DNA of 64,000 bases from Caprella mutica (taxonomy: Eukaryota; Arthropoda; Malacostraca; Amphipoda; Caprellidae): positions 38,019 through 102,018 of the forward strand of contig CANNZV010002354.1 in assembly GCA_947561585.1 (NCBI GenBank). Reading direction: 5' to 3'. The notes beneath the pieces were generated by a model. The model ran no database searches and had not been told where the DNA came from. It worked only from the letters and a program-made list of their open reading frames with translations. The translations under genes were made by a program, and so were the position numbers. Of the stretch, positions 24,096-32,434 are shown in pieces (position 1 is the first letter of the stretch; every line of letters begins with the position of its first letter).

Positions 24096-25343
24096 TCATG
24101 AAGGCGTGTCGCCATTACTTTGATGACGCGCTAAATACTCGGCTTCCTGCTTTTCGTAATCGGGAATATGCTGCTTAAGCATTTCCGCAACCAGAGGACT
24201 GTCCAGCGCTTTGACTGCTGCAGCCAACAAGCTATCTCCAAGTGCACCCTTAAATGATGCTAGCAAAGCATCGTATTCATCCTTTGATAATTGCGCTATA
24301 AATGCACGTCGGATTTCCTGCGAGCCTGTTTTTTTCAATTCAGCTAGTAGCTTTTCCTGTTTTAAAGACTGCTCCTGATTTTCCTCTTTCAGAACCTGCT
24401 GTTCCTTTTTTTGTTCAAACAGGCTTTTTTCAGGGCGGTAATCCTCGCTGATAGCTTTCGTAGTAAAAGCACCAACATTACGAATTTTTTTGCCACTATC
24501 CAGCTGGCTTTGTACGTACTCTAAATTATTTTCAATGCGTTCTGTATCAAAGGTATCTATTAATCTCTTTGCAGCGACCCCAGAAACACCAAAATCAAGC
24601 ATCCTTTTCAACAAAGGACTTTCCTTCAATTCCATTGGAAGGGCAATAGGCACCTGAGGATTTTCCTGAATAAGGAATCGAATTCCAACAATGCGTCGTT
24701 TTTCTTTCTGGTACTCAATCTCAATCAACAGGTCTGAGCTATTGTTTATTTCCTTTATTGCAGGTTTCAATACGCGGCGGGAGAAATCCTTAAATTGCTT
24801 ATATTGCCCATCCTTAATACCAAACAACTTCCTCCAGGTATTTAGATCAATCCAGCCTGTACTACCAACCCCTCGGTAGCGACTGCAGTTTTCGTATAAC
24901 ACCAGGGAGTAACCACTGGAAAAATGCTGTTGGATAGATAGATTAATCCGGGCATACATTTCAGGGTTATATAACTTCTGCCTCAGTGAACTGTCGTACG
25001 CATATTCACATATACCACGCGAAGGAATAATTTTAGCTCTGCTGAGCATGGAAGTGACCTCCCATGTTTCCCGACCATCTTCTAGTAAATTCCACTCAAT
25101 AGGAGTACTGGCCAGAGTACGGAATGCAGTCTTTACCAAATTCAGATCGTTACTATCAAACCCTACCAATTCAGCCAAATCACGAATGCGTATATGATGG
25201 GAATCTGCAGTCAACAAATCCTGGTATGCAAAAAACAATAAAACATTTGCTACCTTACGTTGCAACAAAGTCATCTTGCCGGAGATATGAACCGCAGCAA
25301 TATGCTTTTTGAGTGATCGCTCTTTTGACAAAAACCGCTCCAC
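24096..25343 (-). CDS. rep: Plasmid replication initiator, Rep_3 family
   Basis: A 415-residue initiator of the Rep_3/RepB type. The N-terminal winged-helix domain begins KHIAAVHISGKMTLLQRKVA and includes YSLVLYENCSRYRG, and the second winged helix has KDFSRRVLKPAIKEIN, both typical of iteron-binding initiators. A long C-terminal tail with Gln/Lys-rich coiled coil (residues about 300-350) is extra. The start is a GTG at 25343, needed to keep the conserved first helix. It lies directly beside an array of ~18-bp iterons (25419-25839), as expected for iteron-controlled replication. Confidence 0.92.
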   Translation of the reverse strand: MERFLSKERSLKKHIAAVHISGKMTLLQRKVANVLLFFAYQDLLTADSHHIRIRDLAELVGFDSNDLNLVKTAFRTLASTPIEWNLLEDGRETWEVTSMLSRAKIIPSRGICEYAYDSSLRQKLYNPEMYARINLSIQQHFSSGYSLVLYENCSRYRGVGSTGWIDLNTWRKLFGIKDGQYKQFKDFSRRVLKPAIKEINNSSDLLIEIEYQKEKRRIVGIRFLIQENPQVPIALPMELKESPLLKRMLDFGVSGVAAKRLIDTFDTERIENNLEYVQSQLDSGKKIRNVGAFTTKAISEDYRPEKSLFEQKKEQQVLKEENQEQSLKQEKLLAELKKTGSQEIRRAFIAQLSKDEYDALLASFKGALGDSLLAAAVKALDSPLVAEMLKQHIPDYEKQEAEYLARHQSNGDTPS

Positions 25344-25418
25344 CTAGGAAATGACAAAGAAATCATAGCAGCATAAAGCGACAAAGACTGTGAAAAACTG
25401 TCCACCCATGTAATAAAA

Positions 25419-25839
25419 ATCCCGTAAGTGTCCACTTTTGGTTTAAAAAAAGCCATTCCATCCTGCAAACGTACACCCAAAGAATAAAAACGGGCACCAA
25501 ATCCTGTATTTGTACACCTTTGTGTAATGAAAAATGCTTGATCCTGTAAACGTACACCGAAAAGTGGCTCTTAGAAGTTTAAATCCTGTAAATGTCCACC
25601 TAACATCCTGTAAATGTCCACCTAACATCCTGTAAACGTACACTTTACGTCCTGTAAACGTACACCTAATAGGTGATAAACCATTGAAACTTAATGAGTA
25701 ATTAACCCTTAAACTCTTTTAAACGTTATTAAACATATACAACAACGTATCCTGTATCCGTACACCTTTTAAAAATGATCGAAATGTTGTTGTTTTTTAT
25801 TGGAATTAAAAGATTAGAAAAGGGTGTACAAATACGGGA
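25419..25839. repeat. Iteron array, likely oriV
   Basis: At least nine copies of an 18-bp sequence close to ATCCTGTAAACGTACACC, at 25419, 25460, 25501, 25541, 25583, 25605, 25627, 25649 and 25749, plus an inverted copy at 25823-25839. Four of them (25583-25666) are spaced exactly 22 bp apart, two helical turns. An AT-rich stretch (about 25680-25748) separates the main array from the last copies and may be the melting region. Repetitive frames reading MYVYR on the minus strand are translations of the iterons, not genes. Confidence 0.92.
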
Positions 25840-25863
25840 CAGATTGGCTGAAAGCGTTGATAG

Positions 25864-26307
25864 CTATGAACCGGGGGGCCTGCCAACTCTGACACGCTGT
25901 AGGTTATCCAAAGCATGAATTCTTTCCGAGACTGTAGCCTTCTTCAGCATTATTAAACCTAAACGAATGACTTCGCTCTTGTTAACAATTTCCCCTCGTT
26001 TTGCGTAATCAAGAATCAATTCCTGAATTTGTTCATGTTCATCGACTGGAAACTTAAATGAATCAAGCTGAGTAGGAATTTTCTGGGAAGGGGGCTTTGG
26101 CTTTTTTGTTGTTACACTTTTTGAAGTTCTTGGTTTACTTACTGTTTTTGGTGACCGGGTAGACTTTGAGGGAGGTGTTTCATCCTTCGCCTCATCGCTA
26201 CTAAGAATTGCAATGTTTTGAGCTTTTTCCAGTCGCTCATCAAAACGACTTTTAGCGCCTTGCATGCTATTTTTCAGCAGATTTGGTTTTTTGCTTTTTC
26301 CGACCAC
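25864..26307 (-). CDS. Small partition protein, ribbon-helix-helix (ParB/ParG-like)
   Basis: A 147-residue protein. The first ~80 residues are basic and disordered (KSTRSPKTVSKPRTSKS). The C-terminal ~60 residues look like a ribbon-helix-helix dimer domain: FKFPVDEHEQIQELILDY, then VNKSEVIRLGLIMLKKA. This matches the small centromere-binding proteins that pair with short ParA proteins (type Ib). It lies 54 bp downstream of parA. GTG start at 26307. Candidate target sites are the 15-bp motifs and the 9-bp array upstream of parA. Confidence 0.75.
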   Translation of the reverse strand: MVGKSKKPNLLKNSMQGAKSRFDERLEKAQNIAILSSDEAKDETPPSKSTRSPKTVSKPRTSKSVTTKKPKPPSQKIPTQLDSFKFPVDEHEQIQELILDYAKRGEIVNKSEVIRLGLIMLKKATVSERIHALDNLQRVRVGRPPGS

Positions 26308-26359
26308 AATGTAGCTACCTTGATATGAAGTGATTAAACAGTAAAAACCTTTAAAAGTG

Positions 26360-26374
26360 TTTTAACTATTAAAA
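26360..26374 (+). repeat. 15-bp TTTTAA-type motif, site 2
   Basis: TTTTAACTATTAAAA, overlapping the stop codon of parA, between parA and the parB-like gene. Confidence 0.55.
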
Positions 26375-27024
26375 GCTTTTTTCAACTCCTTAGCAAGTGC
26401 CTTAATGTCCTCAACAGCAGGTTTTGCCTTAGATCCCATGTCATGGACACTCCCCCCTATCGCAGCAGACTGCCTATAAGCTTCCCGTTGGCGGATGAAG
26501 GTTTTGGCCAACGGGTATCGAAATTCTTTCAAAACCTCGAGAGCATCACCAGATAAAGTGCGTTGTGGTGATGCCTGGTTTAATACAATGCGAACAGCTA
26601 AGTCTTCATTGACAGTAGTACGTGCATTTTCAATTACTTCTGCAATACCTATTGATGCCCATATGTCAGGAGGTGATGGCAAAACAGGAACAACTGCAAG
26701 ATCAGCGACCATTAACGCACTTAACGGGACTCGCGATTCCAGGCTTGGAGGGCAATCAACGATAATAATATCGTAGTCATCTATGTAGGGTTTCAGCATT
26801 TGGTGCAGCTTCCCTTTCGCCTGACTCAGGTTTAAAACGCTGGCAGGAAAGGGGTGATCTTCGTCAGCAGATGCGGCCCAGTTAACAGCTGTATTTTGTG
26901 GATCGGCATCAACAACTAGACACTTTCGTTTTTGTTTAGCCCAGGTTGCAGCTAGTTGCATGGTGAGTGTCGTTTTTCCCGATCCGCCTTTTTGATTTAC
27001 AACAACAACAATTCGTGCACTCAT
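26362..27024 (-). CDS. parA: Partition ATPase ParA (short, type Ib)
   Basis: A 220-residue deviant Walker-type ATPase with KGGSGKTT at residues 12-19, DADPQNTAVNWA, and Walker B IIIVDCPP. It has no N-terminal HTH extension, so it belongs to the short ParA/ParF group, which pairs with small ribbon-helix-helix proteins such as the one encoded downstream. It moves plasmid copies over the nucleoid. The region upstream carries repeated 15-bp motifs and a 9-bp tandem array that probably serve as operator and centromere. Confidence 0.94.
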   Translation of the reverse strand: MSARIVVVVNQKGGSGKTTLTMQLAATWAKQKRKCLVVDADPQNTAVNWAASADEDHPFPASVLNLSQAKGKLHQMLKPYIDDYDIIIVDCPPSLESRVPLSALMVADLAVVPVLPSPPDIWASIGIAEVIENARTTVNEDLAVRIVLNQASPQRTLSGDALEVLKEFRYPLAKTFIRQREAYRQSAAIGGSVHDMGSKAKPAVEDIKALAKELKKAFNS

Positions 27025-27037
27025 AATATTAAAACAC

Positions 27038-27052
27038 TTTTAATGATTAAAA
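27038..27052 (+). repeat. 15-bp TTTTAA-type motif, site 3
   Basis: TTTTAATGATTAAAA, 14 bp upstream of the parA start codon, in the position of an autoregulatory operator. Confidence 0.6.
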
Positions 27053-27076
27053 TGGTATATACAGTTTTTGCTTACA

Positions 27077-27093
27077 GGCCGTATCGGTACACC
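27077..27093 (+). repeat. Isolated iteron-like sequence upstream of parA
   Basis: GGCCGTATCGGTACACC resembles the origin iterons (shared GTA and GTACACC) but lies 1.2 kb away. It could be an outlying Rep site. Confidence 0.4.
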
Positions 27094-27165
27094 TTCGTAA
27101 CTTAAGGCAGATCCATTGCTGAAAGCAGCATTATTGTATGCTGCGAGCTCTTAAAGTTAAAAGTA

Positions 27166-27180
27166 TTTTAATCATTAAAA
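27166..27180 (+). repeat. 15-bp TTTTAA-type motif, site 4
   Basis: TTTTAATCATTAAAA, about 140 bp upstream of parA, embedded in other TTAAAA/TTTTAA half sites. Confidence 0.6.
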
Positions 27181-27245
27181 CCTTTTTAACTGTTTAAATC
27201 AGGTAATTACTTCCTTTCCCGGGCTGAGCTACAACATTATGCTGA

Positions 27246-27434
27246 AAACCGTATAAACCGTATAAACCGTATAAACCGTATAAACCGTATAAACCGTATA
27301 AACCGTATAAACCGTATAAACCGTATAAACCGTATAAACCGTATAAACCGTATAAACCGTATAAACCGTATAAACCGTATAAACCGTATAAACCGTATAA
27401 ACCGTATAAACCGTATAAACCGTATAAACCGTAT
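27246..27434. repeat. Tandem array, 21 perfect copies of a 9-bp unit
   Basis: 21 head-to-tail copies of AAACCGTAT with no mismatch. Because 9 is a multiple of 3, the complementary strand gives a long frame of repeated Ile-Arg-Phe, which is not a credible gene. The array lies between 15-bp motif sites 4 and 5, upstream of parA. Arrays of short direct repeats bound by ribbon-helix-helix proteins are known plasmid centromeres, so this is the best candidate for the partition site. Confidence 0.85.
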
Positions 27435-27475
27435 AAGTCTCATTATTGGAGGGGTTAGGATAATGGTTTTAACTA

Positions 27476-27490
27476 TTTTAACCATTAAAA
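27476..27490 (+). repeat. 15-bp TTTTAA-type motif, site 5
   Basis: TTTTAACCATTAAAA, immediately preceded by another TTTTAACTA half site and lying 41 bp after the 9-bp array. Confidence 0.6.
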
Positions 27491-27590
27491 CGGTTGTTGT
27501 GATGATCCGTGCGTAAGGCAACCTGGTGGAGGAAGTTCTGATAATTGTGCTGACGAATTAGGGCAAGTGCTTAAGGATTGGTTTTAACCA

Positions 27591-27605
27591 TTTTAACTAT
27601 TAAAA
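27591..27605 (+). repeat. 15-bp TTTTAA-type motif, site 6
   Basis: TTTTAACTATTAAAA, with an overlapping TTTTAACCA half site upstream, as at site 5. Confidence 0.6.
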
Positions 27606-27770
27606 CCATTTTTATACTGAGCTTGGCAGCGACAAAACTGTTTCCTACATGTCAGGGTCAAGGGCTATCACAAAAGAAATCAGAAGGCGAGTAGCGAAGC
27701 TTGATTTTCAATAGGGCACAGCCTACACTCATTACCAACAATTGAACGGGATCGTAATCCCACTTATAGG

Positions 27771-27802
27771 CGGACAGCCGCCACTATTTGAGCGGTTTTT
27801 TT
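27771..27802 (+). terminator. Hairpins with T-run before the HTH-RepO operon
   Basis: GGCGG-ACAG-CCGCC followed by the alternative stem CCGC/GCGG and seven T. It terminates any rightward transcript or acts as an attenuator upstream of the 27943 gene. The remaining sequence from 27606 to 27942 shows no gene. Confidence 0.5.
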
Positions 27803-27942
27803 ATGTCCACAATACCGGTTTTACCGGGTGTGCGTGGCATACAAAACCGCTTCGGCGGAAATAAGCGCATCGTTTCCTATAAGACGATTACGGCCCCGGT
27901 AATTTGCTACCTACGTAAAAACTTATATGGAAGAAACCGCGC

Positions 27943-28371
27943 ATGAAATACGCACAGCCGTCCTGCGCCCGTTGTCATGGCAGCCTGTCCGAACAGGCCG
28001 CCACGTATACGGTGCCCAATCACTCCCCGTCATCCCTAAGTCCGGAATTACAGGCAATCCATCACCAGATTGCCCATGAACTTGGTTTTACACCTGATAC
28101 CCTGCCACCTACCTTGGAAGCCAGGCAGGTGGCCGTGGTGCTCAGTGTGTCACCCGGCACCCTTGAACAATGGCGTTCCGCCTCTGCTATAGCAAAACGT
28201 CCGGACAATCCTGAGCTGCCCTTCCAGAAAATAGGCCGCAGCCTGCGTTATCCCGTTTGGCATCTCGCACAATTCATCCTGCAACACACCTACCGCCGTT
28301 CCGGTGAGCGCTTGTTCACTGAAAAACCCGGTGTAATACCGGCAGCAATATCAGAGGAGGTGCAGCCATGA
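27943..28371 (+). CDS. Helix-turn-helix (MerR/excisionase-like) DNA-binding protein
   Basis: A 142-residue protein. The N-terminus has a CARC motif. The central part (residues about 60-110) is an HTH_17-like fold: LEARQVAVVLSVSPGTLEQW, then LPFQKIGRSLRYPVWHLAQF, the pattern of excisionase-type proteins that read a residue after the turn as RYP. It is probably a regulator of the operon it heads. Its end overlaps the next gene by 4 bp (ATGA). Confidence 0.75.
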   Translation: MKYAQPSCARCHGSLSEQAATYTVPNHSPSSLSPELQAIHHQIAHELGFTPDTLPPTLEARQVAVVLSVSPGTLEQWRSASAIAKRPDNPELPFQKIGRSLRYPVWHLAQFILQHTYRRSGERLFTEKPGVIPAAISEEVQP

Positions 28372-29417
28372 ATCCATTAATTGACCTGCTTGACCAGGCA
28401 CTGCAAGCCAATCTCAGTAAACGCCAGTGGGCTGCTTTTGCTGTTGTATTACGTCAGACGCTGGGTTTTCGTAAGAGCGAAGATGATCTGGCACCCCGAC
28501 GACTGGAACAACTCAGCGGTATTCGGCGTAATCATATCTGGCAGGCAAAAAAGGAACTGGAAGCCATGGGCCTGTTGGAAAGCCGTACTGGCCAGTATGG
28601 CGAAATCCTCTCATTTCCGCTGCTGAAACCGGACAATATACCGCCGGTACAGCGTGTTAGTACCGTTGGATCCACTGCCCGCCCTGCAGCTAATGCCCCC
28701 CCAAATTCTCCACCTTTAGCCATTGAGCCGGATGTGAAGACACCCGAAATCCATAACCATGGCGGTCAGCCGGAGCAGAAAAATTCACAAAATACAGCAG
28801 CAGAGGCTGCAACTGGTGCTGCAGAATCTTCACCCCCAATCCCTCCACCTTTAACGCCCGAAACGGGTCAAACTCGTCCCAAAACAGGCCAGGCTTCCGC
28901 CCGAATTGGGACAAAACCCGTCCCAAAACAGGACACAACACGTAATAACCTTACAATTAAAAACCACAACACTGTGGGTAGTGGTGTGAGTGATAATGGA
29001 TTATCAGCAACAGCCACTGAATCAGCCGCGTTGCACTACCCCTCCGAATTATCAGCCACAGAACGCCAGCAGGCACCGACTCATCTGGATGGTCTCAGCC
29101 CACAGGCCGCACAACAGGTGCTCGATGTCTGGGCCTGCAAAATCCGCAACGGCGAAGTGCGTAAATCGCGCCTTGGTTTGCTAAATGCACTGGTAAAAGC
29201 ACAGCGCGGTGGCTCGCTGGATACCCGTTGTCTGGGTAGTCGTCACCCCGCATCCCCTGCACCGATTGATCCGGTTTTACAAGCGCAGCAACAGACCCGT
29301 GAACACTGGCTGGAGCAACAGGCTCAGCAGGCCTGGTTGCGGGATATGCAGCGTCTGGGGGTATCCGTTGAACACCTGAAACCACCGGTATATTGCTCGT
29401 CAGGAGGTGTGTTATGA
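28368..29417 (+). CDS. RepO-like replication/DNA-binding protein
   Basis: A 349-residue protein. Residues 1-85 resemble the N-terminal winged helix of phage replication protein O: LSKRQWAAFAVVLRQTLGFR, then LEQLSGIRRNHIWQAKKELE. A long proline- and threonine-rich linker follows (residues about 90-220), then a C-terminal helical part (LSPQAAQQVLDVWACKI). It may help load a helicase or act as a regulator. It is a second replication-type gene besides Rep_3 and need not be the initiator. It overlaps its neighbours by 4 bp on both sides. Confidence 0.7.
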   Translation: MNPLIDLLDQALQANLSKRQWAAFAVVLRQTLGFRKSEDDLAPRRLEQLSGIRRNHIWQAKKELEAMGLLESRTGQYGEILSFPLLKPDNIPPVQRVSTVGSTARPAANAPPNSPPLAIEPDVKTPEIHNHGGQPEQKNSQNTAAEAATGAAESSPPIPPPLTPETGQTRPKTGQASARIGTKPVPKQDTTRNNLTIKNHNTVGSGVSDNGLSATATESAALHYPSELSATERQQAPTHLDGLSPQAAQQVLDVWACKIRNGEVRKSRLGLLNALVKAQRGGSLDTRCLGSRHPASPAPIDPVLQAQQQTREHWLEQQAQQAWLRDMQRLGVSVEHLKPPVYCSSGGVL

Positions 29418-29710
29418 ACGTTGATTCTGGCCCTTCCGGCGGTATGACTGTTGCTGAAAGCCCTGCCCACAAATCGACTAACAGCGGTCGTCAGAGATGG
29501 TTTGTGTTGCTGTTGCTGTGTTGGTTGCTGCTGATGGTCTGGCCCTGCCTGACCCAGGAAACCGTGGCGGTTAGTCGTGCCGATAACGCCGTGATGACGT
29601 TGATGGCCGCTGTCATTCTGACGGCTGTTTATACCGCACTACAGGCGGGTGACCGCTTTCATACCTGCTTGTTTGCTGTGGCGGAATTGCTGTATTGCGG
29701 CGCTTATTAA
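29414..29710 (+). CDS. Small two-helix membrane protein
   Basis: A 98-residue protein from the ATG at 29414, which overlaps the previous stop (ATGA) and has AGGAGG upstream. It has two hydrophobic helices (RWFVLLLLCWLLLMVWP and VMTLMAAVILTAVYTAL). No family recognised. It lies in an operon with the large membrane protein that follows 25 bp later, which suggests an inner-membrane role in transfer. Confidence 0.65.
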   Translation: MNVDSGPSGGMTVAESPAHKSTNSGRQRWFVLLLLCWLLLMVWPCLTQETVAVSRADNAVMTLMAAVILTAVYTALQAGDRFHTCLFAVAELLYCGAY

Positions 29711-29735
29711 ATCTATCCATGCACAGGAGGTGACT

Positions 29736-31634
29736 ATGGATACCCCAAATACCGGGGGTGTTGCGACCCCCAATTCCTCTACCGTGGCGGCTGCGCCCGG
29801 TGTGTACAAAGACCGTGTCGATGAATGGGTGCATACCCTGTCGGCAGCGGAACTCTGGGCGCAACTGAACCGCGTTTCGATCTGGTTCAAACTGGCCGCT
29901 TTCGCTGCCTTTATTGCGTCGTCATTCTTCGTGGTCGGTTACTTTGCCGGTAGCCTGCAAATCAATACCTGGAACACCGAACAGTGGTTACATGGTCTGG
30001 TATTAGGTGTGCCATTTACCGCCACACTGACCATGTTTCAGTACTTTCTTTACAGTAGCGGTAACAAAAAAGCCGCCTACTCTTCGGTACTTTCGTTTGT
30101 TGTTGCAGCGGGTTTTGGTGTGATGACAGAGATTGGGCAGGGTATGGAGCGTCAGGAAAACCGCGTGCATGAACGATCACTGGAAAGCCCGGTATTACAA
30201 TCTGCCCTGAAAGCGATTGAAAACAGTACTGCCCCATCGACCGTGCTACCGGTCAGTCGTGATGCCGTAGAAAAGCTGGCTTACCATCAATACGAACTGG
30301 CCCGCTGTGATCGTCATCTGAAAACGCATGGCCAATGGCGCGTTGATAAGTGTGTGAACTACGAACAGGAGCGCATTGCCCGTTACCAGGCGGTGGTCGA
30401 TAGCCAGTCGATTCGCCAACAACAGGAACTGTCTGCACAGGCCGGTAAAACGGCACAATTGCTGCAAACGGCCAAGCAACTGGAACGTGATGAAAAGCAC
30501 TACCATGCCTTCATCCGTTTCCTGCACAGCCTGCTGGGTTTTGAGACTTACCTGTCGGCTAATTTCATTCTGAGTCTGTTATTGGTCATGGCCTTTGAAT
30601 ATGCGTTTCACTACCTCGGTAACTTCGAACGTGACACCAAAGCTGCCCTACGCATCCGGGGCTATGAAGTGAAACGCTTCCGTGCCAAACCACCTGCGCA
30701 GAAACAAACAGAGCGGCCACCGACACAACGTACCTTGCAAAATCATTACATGCCAATGCAGCAAGTCGGTTTTGATCCTCTGCGAATCAGTGCGCCGGAT
30801 TCGTCAGTGGCGGCAGCTAATACGGCCCCCAGTTTGCAAACTGCTCTGCAGCAAAAACGCACTATCCCTGCAAAACAAAGTGCAGGATCTCAGGTAAAGC
30901 CTGCTGCAAAACCCGTGGTGAATCCATCGCAGCATCAGACGCCCTTTAAGCCTCTGATCCCCTCTTCATTTGCCACTTACCTGAGTAAAGCACTGCACAC
31001 CGGCATTGCAAATACACCACAGGAAGTGAAACAGTTTTTGCAAAGTGCGGGTTCATCAGCTGTACAAAAAAGTGAATCCGGCAAAGTGAAAAGTGTCGCT
31101 GGGCCATTTCTGCGAAAGTGTCCGGGGTGTACGCGTACGGTGTCGAACGCTGAAAAAAGTGAATCTGGCCAAGGTGAAAAAGTGCATTTAAAAAGTGTCG
31201 GAGGTGTCAGGAAAAATGAAACTGGCAAAGTGAAAAGTGCCAGTGAGACACTTTTGAAAAAGTGTCCGGACCGTACGCGTACGGTGTCCGGCGCTGAAAA
31301 AAGTGAAACCGGCAAAACGGCGAAAGTGGATCCGGAAGTAGGGCAGGGCACTTTATCGGCTGAATTACAGTCTGCTGCTGACCAGCTGTATGACCAATGG
31401 AAACAGCAGATCCTGCGCGAACAGATCAAACCCACTTTCCGGCCCGGAAAGGGTTTGATCAACCAACACCTGTGTCAGGACAAACGCCGCCAGACACCCA
31501 CACCGCTGGAAATGGATAACATCACCCAGCAATGGTTTGAGCGCGGGTTGCAGGAAAAAGTGATACTACCGAATCAACAGCAGGGGAGGGGACATGCACG
31601 GTATATTGTGAACCCGGACAAAGTACTGATCTGA
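29736..31634 (+). CDS. Four-helix membrane protein with repeat-bearing tail
   Basis: A 632-residue protein from the ATG at 29736, chosen for AGGAGG upstream; the frame is open from 29649. Four transmembrane helices lie at about residues 46-70, 85-108, 113-135 and 280-305, with a charged coiled-coil region between the third and fourth. The tail (residues about 310-630) is soluble and contains a 48-residue direct repeat (KSESGKVKS to VSNAEK, and NETGKVKS to VSGAEK). The C-terminal ~75 residues look folded (LYDQWKQQILREQIKP). The function is unknown. It lies between the replication-type genes and traF, so it is probably transfer-related. Confidence 0.7.
   Translation: MDTPNTGGVATPNSSTVAAAPGVYKDRVDEWVHTLSAAELWAQLNRVSIWFKLAAFAAFIASSFFVVGYFAGSLQINTWNTEQWLHGLVLGVPFTATLTMFQYFLYSSGNKKAAYSSVLSFVVAAGFGVMTEIGQGMERQENRVHERSLESPVLQSALKAIENSTAPSTVLPVSRDAVEKLAYHQYELARCDRHLKTHGQWRVDKCVNYEQERIARYQAVVDSQSIRQQQELSAQAGKTAQLLQTAKQLERDEKHYHAFIRFLHSLLGFETYLSANFILSLLLVMAFEYAFHYLGNFERDTKAALRIRGYEVKRFRAKPPAQKQTERPPTQRTLQNHYMPMQQVGFDPLRISAPDSSVAAANTAPSLQTALQQKRTIPAKQSAGSQVKPAAKPVVNPSQHQTPFKPLIPSSFATYLSKALHTGIANTPQEVKQFLQSAGSSAVQKSESGKVKSVAGPFLRKCPGCTRTVSNAEKSESGQGEKVHLKSVGGVRKNETGKVKSASETLLKKCPDRTRTVSGAEKSETGKTAKVDPEVGQGTLSAELQSAADQLYDQWKQQILREQIKPTFRPGKGLINQHLCQDKRRQTPTPLEMDNITQQWFERGLQEKVILPNQQQGRGHARYIVNPDKVLI
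31068..31317 (+). repeat. In-gene direct repeat, 144-bp period
   Basis: Two degenerate copies (about 31068-31170 and 31210-31317) sharing GTACGCGTACGG exactly 144 bp apart (31129 and 31273). The second copy contains the perfect 16-bp palindrome ACCGTACGCGTACGGT (31270-31285). The repeat keeps frame (48 codons). Confidence 0.7.
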
Positions 31635-31874
31635 GCTGTTCAGGTATTTTCCAGTTTTGCAGGCAGCAGAGCAGGGCAGGGTGGCCATGGTCGCTTGCAG
31701 ACCAGCGGTCGTTATGTCCGGTTGGTCGGTAGGGTAAGGTCATTCTATCGTATCCTGCCCTTGTTATACTTTCAGGGCGGTACAGGCTGAGGAGCCGATG
31801 GCCGCCCAGGGTGATGGAACTTTGTCTCCACACCAGCCGGGGTGGCTAATGTTACCCCGGCTTTATGCTGACTC

Positions 31875-31892
31875 ATCCCGTATCTGTCCACC
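31875..31892 (+). repeat. Isolated iteron-like sequence upstream of traF
   Basis: ATCCCGTATCTGTCCACC matches the origin iterons (ATCC-GTA-GTNCACC) but lies 6 kb from the array, just ahead of traF. It is the clearest outlying copy. The gap 31635-31909 otherwise shows no gene. Confidence 0.5.
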
Positions 31893-31930
31893 TTTGTCTT
31901 TATATTTAAATGCTTGTTTTCTGGTGCCGT

Positions 31931-32434
31931 ATGACTAAAGCAAAACGCCGCGCACTTTTACTGCTGATCGCGGGCGTGGTGACCATCAGCATTACTGTTA
32001 CCTTCCTGCAAACACCCCTACTGATCTGGAACACGACAACCAGTTTACCCAAGGGCATTTACCGCATTGAATCCGGTTATGCACCGGGTGATATTGTCGC
32101 CTTCGACATTCCACAAAACATTCTGCCTCTGGTGCGGGAACGTGCCTGGATTCCGGATTATGACCGCCTGTTAAAACGTATCGTCGCCGTAACGGGGGAT
32201 CGTATTTGCTTCCGGGAATAGGCAATTTTTATCAATGATAAGCATTTCGGAGAACGCAGTCCGGTGGATTCATCGGGGCGTTCGATGCCACAGTTAGCGG
32301 GCTGTCATACATTGAATGAAAAACAGGTTTGGGTGATGCTGAAAGAGCAGCCTTTATCATTGGATTCACGCTATTTTGGGGCGGTGGAGTCCAATACAAT
32401 TTACGGTAAAGCGCTGCCGGTCTTCACGTATTGA
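31931..32434 (+). pseudogene. traF: TraF-type S26 signal peptidase, interrupted by an amber codon
   Basis: A TraF-like peptidase reading frame with an in-frame TAG at 32219-32221. Before it come the membrane helix (LLLLIAGVVTISITV), the catalytic Ser in TTSLPKGIYRIES, and the catalytic Lys in RLLKRIVAVTGD. After it the same frame continues through the conserved SLDSRYFGAVE box to a TGA at 32432-32434. Everything else is intact, so this is a recent nonsense change, a sequencing error or a suppressed codon. TraF cyclises TrbC pilin in RP4-type systems. The ATG at 31910 is an alternative start. Confidence 0.85.

Noticed and set aside
25363..25643. Short minus-strand frames with repeated MYVYR
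   Set aside because: Translations of the iterons; overlapping one another in several frames.
27246..27434. CRISPR array
   Set aside because: Units are 9 bp with no spacers and no cas genes are present.
27237..27521. 94-codon frame of repeated Ile-Arg-Phe on the minus strand
   Set aside because: It is only the translation of the 9-bp tandem array; no ribosome site and no plausible protein.
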